A stretch of 10,650 nt of DNA, taken from contig DBFZTP010000132.1 of the NCBI GenBank assembly GCA_048520025.1, positions 1 through 10,650 of the forward strand, read 5' to 3'. Positions 6,838 through 10,650 of the stretch are shown here, piece by piece (the stretch's first letter is position 1; each line of letters begins with the position of its first letter). Under the pieces are notes generated by a model. That model had not been told where the DNA came from. It saw only the letters and a list, made by a program, of their open reading frames with translations, and made no database searches. A program made the translations under genes and the position numbers. This DNA is from Aphodousia sp048520025 (GTDB lineage Bacteria > Pseudomonadota > Gammaproteobacteria > Burkholderiales > Burkholderiaceae_F).

Positions 6838-7829
6838 CGCAACAGCACTGGGCACAAAATCAAGAAAAAACCAATCACTGGGGAATCGTTTTTTTATTGA
6901 CGATTCACCGGTATTTGGGGCGTTTGCCTTTTCGGATTTTTATGGGCCCAGTGATTCTTTTTTATTGGCTTATGGATAAAAATGTCCGTCAACATAGCAT
7001 GGACTATTTGCAGCGAGCCCAAAGCTACGGACTTTTTAACCAAAAGCCCTCCTTACTGTTATCACTGAGACACTTGGCGTTTTTTGGCGAAACGATTTTA
7101 GATAAGTTTCTCGCACTCACCGATCCTGATAACAAGGCAACGCTTGCCATTGAAAATGATCAAATGATCATGGATTGCATTGCGAAAAAACAAGGAGGCA
7201 TCGTTTTGACCTCTCACATGGGGTGTTTGGAAAAGCTCATCAACCACGGTTTGCAACAAAAAGAAACCGAGCTCGTTGTTTTGATGCACACAAAGCATGC
7301 GCAACAATTCAATGCCCTACTTCGCGATCGCAATCAAGCGTTAAAGAAAATCCACTTTATGGAAGTCTCGGCATTGACCCCTGCGAGCGCCTGTGAAATC
7401 GAAGCATTTATTGCTCGTGGTGCCTTGGTTTTTATCGCAGGAGACCGTGTCCCGCTTGCGTCAGAGGCCACTTGCAAAATTTCTTTTTTAGGCAAGGACG
7501 CCCACTTTCCGATTGGTGGTGTTATCCTTGCGAATCTTTTCCATTGTCCGCTCTTTAGCATCACCTGTTGGCGCACCCCAAAAAAGAGACCGGTGTTATC
7601 TGGTCAAACGCATCACTACACTGTACGTTTTGGCAATCTCAGCGATGGAAAAAATGTTTACATTAACCGTCGTCAACGTCAGCAGGATATCTCTATACTG
7701 ATGAAAAGTTTCGTTAAAGAGTTGGAAAGGGGTTTAACTCAAAGTCCCTTAGATTGGGCCAATTTTTATGCGTTTTGGTCCCCTGTCTCAGAGACCAAAA
7801 AAGACGATTCAAAGGAATACTCATGTTAA
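6834..7829 (+). CDS. HtrB/LpxL-type lipid acyltransferase
   Basis: A 331-residue member of the lipid A biosynthesis acyltransferase (LABLAT) branch of LPLAT proteins, which transfer acyl chains from acyl-ACP to a lipid or sugar hydroxyl. An N-terminal hydrophobic segment at about 33-46 (FRIFMGPVILFYWLMD) would anchor it in the inner membrane. The catalytic HX4E motif is SHMGCLE (H128, E133). FIAGDRVPLA is the second conserved block, and FPIGGVILANLFHCPLFSI the third. GGGAA at 6823-6827 precedes the ATG. Its start overlaps the glycosyltransferase stop by four bases and its end overlaps the LolA-like gene by seven, so it is embedded in the operon. In the cluster it probably acylates the glycosylated intermediate or the anchor rather than lipid A, though a lipid A role cannot be excluded from sequence alone. 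Confidence 0.88.
   Translation: MTQQHWAQNQEKTNHWGIVFLLTIHRYLGRLPFRIFMGPVILFYWLMDKNVRQHSMDYLQRAQSYGLFNQKPSLLLSLRHLAFFGETILDKFLALTDPDNKATLAIENDQMIMDCIAKKQGGIVLTSHMGCLEKLINHGLQQKETELVVLMHTKHAQQFNALLRDRNQALKKIHFMEVSALTPASACEIEAFIARGALVFIAGDRVPLASEATCKISFLGKDAHFPIGGVILANLFHCPLFSITCWRTPKKRPVLSGQTHHYTVRFGNLSDGKNVYINRRQRQQDISILMKSFVKELERGLTQSPLDWANFYAFWSPVSETKKDDSKEYSC
7811..7817 (+). promoter_or_regulatory. Ribosome binding site that sets the LolA-like start
   Basis: AAAGGAA lies five bases before the ATG at 7823, inside the last codons of the acyltransferase gene. It favours the ATG at 7823 over an upstream in-frame ATG at 7754, and the protein from 7823 begins with a proper signal peptide. Confidence 0.75.
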
Positions 7830-8425
7830 AAAAATGGTTATCCGTTTTGTGCTTGTTGCCTATGGGAGTGGCTCAAGTTTGGGCTTTGAATTTAGAGGAG
7901 CTGTCGGCTCGACTCGATCGTCCCTCTTTGGTGGCGGGTTCTTTTGAGCAAGAAAAATTCCTGGTGGGCTTCCCCAAACCCTTAAAAACTCAAGGCGTCT
8001 ATACCTTTTGGGCTAATCACGGCATTGTTTGGGAAACGAAAACGCCTTTTAATTCCAAGATGATTTTGACACCCACGCAATTGCGTAGCGTCACGGATTA
8101 TCAACAACGCGCTGTCTCCTCAGAGGACAATCCTCATTTGAGAGTTCTGAATCAGTTGCTTATTGGTCTCATGCAAGGCGATGTCAAAGTGATCTCAGAG
8201 CACTTCAATATTGCCCTCAAAGAAACGGACAACCTTTGGCAAATGCTATTGATGCCCAAAGATAAGAATATCAAAATGGTGTTTGTTAAAATTCTGATTG
8301 AAGGGGATAAAGAGGTTAAAACACTGCGTTTTTACTCGCCCAATGGTGACCTCACGGTCATTCATTTAAAGGACGAGCATGAGCCCCCAAACATTCCTCA
8401 AGATTTGCAAATACACAACAAATAG
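7823..8425 (+). CDS. LolA-like periplasmic lipoprotein carrier protein
   Basis: A 200-residue exported protein of the LolA/LolB-like fold. LolA carries hydrophobic acyl chains of lipoproteins across the periplasm in a half-barrel. The signal peptide MLKKWLSVLC...AQVWA predicts cleavage after A21. The mature part has the family layout: LEELSARLDRPSLVAGSFEQEKFL, then PKPLKTQGVYTFWANHGIVWETKTPF, and a later LTVIHLKD strand. The ATG at 7823 overlaps the end of the acyltransferase by seven bases and has a good ribosome site. Similar LolA homologues are a regular part of APE clusters, next to the MMPL exporter, as here. It therefore probably takes the polyene lipid, not lipoproteins, toward the outer membrane. 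The housekeeping LolA would be elsewhere in the genome. Its exact cargo is inference. Confidence 0.85.
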   Translation: MLKKWLSVLCLLPMGVAQVWALNLEELSARLDRPSLVAGSFEQEKFLVGFPKPLKTQGVYTFWANHGIVWETKTPFNSKMILTPTQLRSVTDYQQRAVSSEDNPHLRVLNQLLIGLMQGDVKVISEHFNIALKETDNLWQMLLMPKDKNIKMVFVKILIEGDKEVKTLRFYSPNGDLTVIHLKDEHEPPNIPQDLQIHNK

Positions 8426-8435
8426 CTGATTGCTT

Positions 8436-10650
8436 ATGAATTTAAAAAAATTAGCCTCGTTTCAAACCACCGGAGCCCTTTTATGGGTCCTCGTGGTTTT
8501 TGCGTGTGCTTTTTTTACGGTTTCTTGGTTTAGTCAACACCGACCTCAGACAGACATTGTGAGTCTTTTGCCCCAAACCGAGCAAGGGTATGAAGAGGCC
8601 GAGGCGCAAAAGCGTTTAGCGATTGCAGGTCGAAACCTTTTGACGATTCTTGTAGAAATTCCGAGTGATCCCGACAAAGTCCAAAATGTTCTCAACGATT
8701 GGGAAAAAGCTCACGGTGATCTTTTGACCTATCACCGGATCAAAACCCGCATTGACATTCAAAATGCCGTGAAGACTTTTGCGCTTCAACAAATCACCTG
8801 GGAAGATGAAATGGCTTTACGGTCGTCATCAAGTCACCTATTGTGGGCGCGATTTGTCAATCTGGTGTCGATGCCAACGCCTCCGGTTTTTTCGCCTCAA
8901 GATGACCCTTTTGGGACGGCCTCAAATTGGATTTATGAAAGAGCATCCGAAATACCCATCCGTGAAGTCAATGGCTTGAATTTACTTGAAAAAGACAATA
9001 AGCAATACCTTTTTGCGCTTTTTGAAGTCGCGCCCGACAAGGTCTATGACGGCAGTGGCAGTTTGCAAAAAGCCTTATCGAAGTTAGAGGCCGAACTCAA
9101 CAAGATCGAATCCAACAAACTCATTGTCACCGGCGTTCCGCTTTTTGCTTCGTACGCGGCAATGACGGCCCAAAACGAAATTTCCATTTTGGGCTCACTT
9201 TCCCTCATTGGGGTTTGCTTATTGTCGTGGTTTTGGTTTAGGCGCTTGAGTGTTTTAGGCTTGATTCTTTTGGTGATTACGCAAGCCATTGCCGTGGCCG
9301 CAGCGACAACGATTATTGTATTTGGGAAAATTCACCTCATTACGTTTGTCTTTGGAACCACCCTTATCGGGATTACGGTTGACTACAGTGCGCACTACTT
9401 TGGCAAACGCTTCGAGACCAAACGATCCAACAGCGACAGTATTGTGAAGGAACTTTTCCCGTCGCTTTCACTTGCGTTGACCTCCACCGTGATTGCCTTT
9501 TTAGTGATGGCCAATACGCCGGTAGAGGGCTTACAACAAATGGCCGTTTTCTGTTCAAGCGGTGTTTTTAGTGCATTTGCAGCAGTTTTATTGTGGTTCC
9601 CGTGCATACGATTTAAAACACTTAACAACCACCACACGCTTGAAATCATCGGTACTTATATTGAAAAGCTTCCCTCTTGGGCAAGACTGTCAGAATTGAG
9701 TAAAACCGGACTAGTCATTGGTGGCGCAGCGGTCATCATGATCGGCCTTCTTACCTTGAAGCCTGCAGCACAAGTGCAAGACTTAAATAACTCACCGAGT
9801 CTATACTTCCAAGATGCCTTATTGAGTAGCCAACTCATTAACTCCACATCTGCCACTCAATTTTTTATTGTTAAAGGCAACAACCTTGAGGATCTCTTGC
9901 AAAAGCAAGAAATGCTCTATCAACGTTTAGCAACGAGACCCATTGAGGGTGTTTCATTAACGTCGCTGGCCGATTGGATGATGTCTGACGCTCGTATGTA
10001 CCACGTCAATAACGTCAAAAATCGTGCGCGTCAAAGCATCAATCCCCAAGTGCAAGAACTTTTGGGAACCTCTCTGGAGTATCGAGATATCAGTCCGTTA
10101 ACCATTGATCAACGCCTGCAAGCCCTTCTTGAGATTGATGACTTAAGTGAACGTTTAAATATCCTGGGGCCCTCTACTGCGATTGTTCTAGTCCGTGGTA
10201 TTACGGCCGACAACTTGCTCAAAGTCAAAGCGCTGGGCGACCATATCGAAGGCGTTACTTGGGTGAACTACACTCAAAATCTTTCCACCACATTGCGCCA
10301 CTATCGAGACCAAATTGCCAATCTTTTAATCTTTAGCATTCTGGCTGTTGTTGCGGTGTTAACGATTCGATTCCGAAGAGAAAGTTGGCGTGCGTTCTTG
10401 CCGACCGTGCTTGGGGTTGCATTGACCATTTCCATTATGAGTTTGTTGGGTTACACCTATACGCTTTTTACCGTTTTAGCTTTAATTTTGCTTTTGGGTT
10501 TGGGCTTTGACTACGGCATTTTCATGACATCGGCCAATCGTCAAAAAGAAACGGTGGCCACCATTGCTTTTGCTGCACTTACCACCCTGCTCTCCTTTGG
10601 TTTATTGATGCTATCGAGCACGCCGGCTCTTAAAACCTTTGGCGTAACCG
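8436..10650 (+). CDS. MMPL/RND-like exporter, cut by right window edge
   Basis: An open frame of 738 codons from the ATG at 8436 to the window end with no stop. It is an MMPL-family (COG4258-like, predicted exporter) inner-membrane protein using proton flow to move lipids. It shows the internal duplication of RND proteins. TM1 at about 13-31 is followed by a large periplasmic domain (about 33-248) and TM2-6 (about 250-388). TM7 at about 425-442 leads to a second periplasmic domain and TM8-11 (about 627-726). Each half has the fourth-helix acidic motif: ITVDYSAHY with D316 and GFDYGIFM with D692. Families of this type are about 770-800 residues, so TM12 and the tail are probably just outside. 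It starts 10 bases after the LolA-like gene and lacks a strong Shine-Dalgarno. The pair probably exports the polyene lipid toward the outer membrane. Confidence 0.9.
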   Translation, partial: MNLKKLASFQTTGALLWVLVVFACAFFTVSWFSQHRPQTDIVSLLPQTEQGYEEAEAQKRLAIAGRNLLTILVEIPSDPDKVQNVLNDWEKAHGDLLTYHRIKTRIDIQNAVKTFALQQITWEDEMALRSSSSHLLWARFVNLVSMPTPPVFSPQDDPFGTASNWIYERASEIPIREVNGLNLLEKDNKQYLFALFEVAPDKVYDGSGSLQKALSKLEAELNKIESNKLIVTGVPLFASYAAMTAQNEISILGSLSLIGVCLLSWFWFRRLSVLGLILLVITQAIAVAAATTIIVFGKIHLITFVFGTTLIGITVDYSAHYFGKRFETKRSNSDSIVKELFPSLSLALTSTVIAFLVMANTPVEGLQQMAVFCSSGVFSAFAAVLLWFPCIRFKTLNNHHTLEIIGTYIEKLPSWARLSELSKTGLVIGGAAVIMIGLLTLKPAAQVQDLNNSPSLYFQDALLSSQLINSTSATQFFIVKGNNLEDLLQKQEMLYQRLATRPIEGVSLTSLADWMMSDARMYHVNNVKNRARQSINPQVQELLGTSLEYRDISPLTIDQRLQALLEIDDLSERLNILGPSTAIVLVRGITADNLLKVKALGDHIEGVTWVNYTQNLSTTLRHYRDQIANLLIFSILAVVAVLTIRFRRESWRAFLPTVLGVALTISIMSLLGYTYTLFTVLALILLLGLGFDYGIFMTSANRQKETVATIAFAALTTLLSFGLLMLSSTPALKTFGVT

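Noticed and set aside
7754..7822. Upstream extension of the LolA-like protein starting at 7754
   Set aside because: It would overlap the acyltransferase by 76 bases and bury the signal peptide. AAAGGAA before the ATG at 7823 gives a better start.
8779..8979. Short open frame (66 codons) within the exporter region
   Set aside because: The continuous frame from 8436 shows exporter membrane segments and motifs through this region, so the short frame is a shadow.

Overview
The window reads as a chromosomal segment of a betaproteobacterium, probably in the Burkholderiales. The main clue is GreB at the left edge. It has an acidic N-terminal extension before a GTKNY-type junction and an NGDRSENGDY tip, a form I associate with betaproteobacterial GreB. 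GC content looks moderate by eye, so a lower-GC Burkholderiales lineage such as the Sutterellaceae is possible, but that is a guess.

Layout. Positions 1-536 (minus strand) hold nearly all of greB. An AT-rich divergent intergenic region (537-679) follows. From 680 to the right edge every gene is on the plus strand and closely spaced, so most of the window may be one long transcription unit. First come two small exported proteins: a glycine-zipper lipoprotein (680-1195) and a charged coiled-coil periplasmic protein (1211-1594). From 1609 on there is an aryl polyene (APE)/flexirubin-type type II polyketide cluster. Its genes in order are a short ketosynthase-like/chain-length-factor protein, a PlsC-type acyltransferase, two acyl carrier proteins, a COG4648-type membrane protein, an acyl/aryl-ACP ligase fused to a hotdog dehydratase, a family 2 glycosyltransferase, an HtrB/LpxL-type acyltransferase, a LolA-like periplasmic carrier, and an MMPL/RND-like exporter cut by the right edge.

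How the genes would work together (inference from known APE clusters). The ligase half activates an aromatic or acyl acid and loads it on an ACP. A ketosynthase/chain-length-factor pair extends the chain, and dehydratases create the conjugated polyene. The acyltransferases and glycosyltransferase build the lipid-like anchor. LolA and the MMPL exporter carry the product to the outer membrane. The catalytic ketosynthase, ketoreductase and second dehydratase are not in the window and would be expected to the right.

No tRNA, rRNA, CRISPR array, insertion sequence, integrase or other mobile element was seen. No stretch longer than about 140 bases lacks a gene, because the region from 8436 to the end is one open exporter frame. 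The most distinctive points are the ligase-dehydratase fusion, the separate but overlapping glycosyltransferase and acyltransferase genes, the retained active-site-like cysteine in the half-length ketosynthase, and the exported protein pair joined to the cluster's 5' end.
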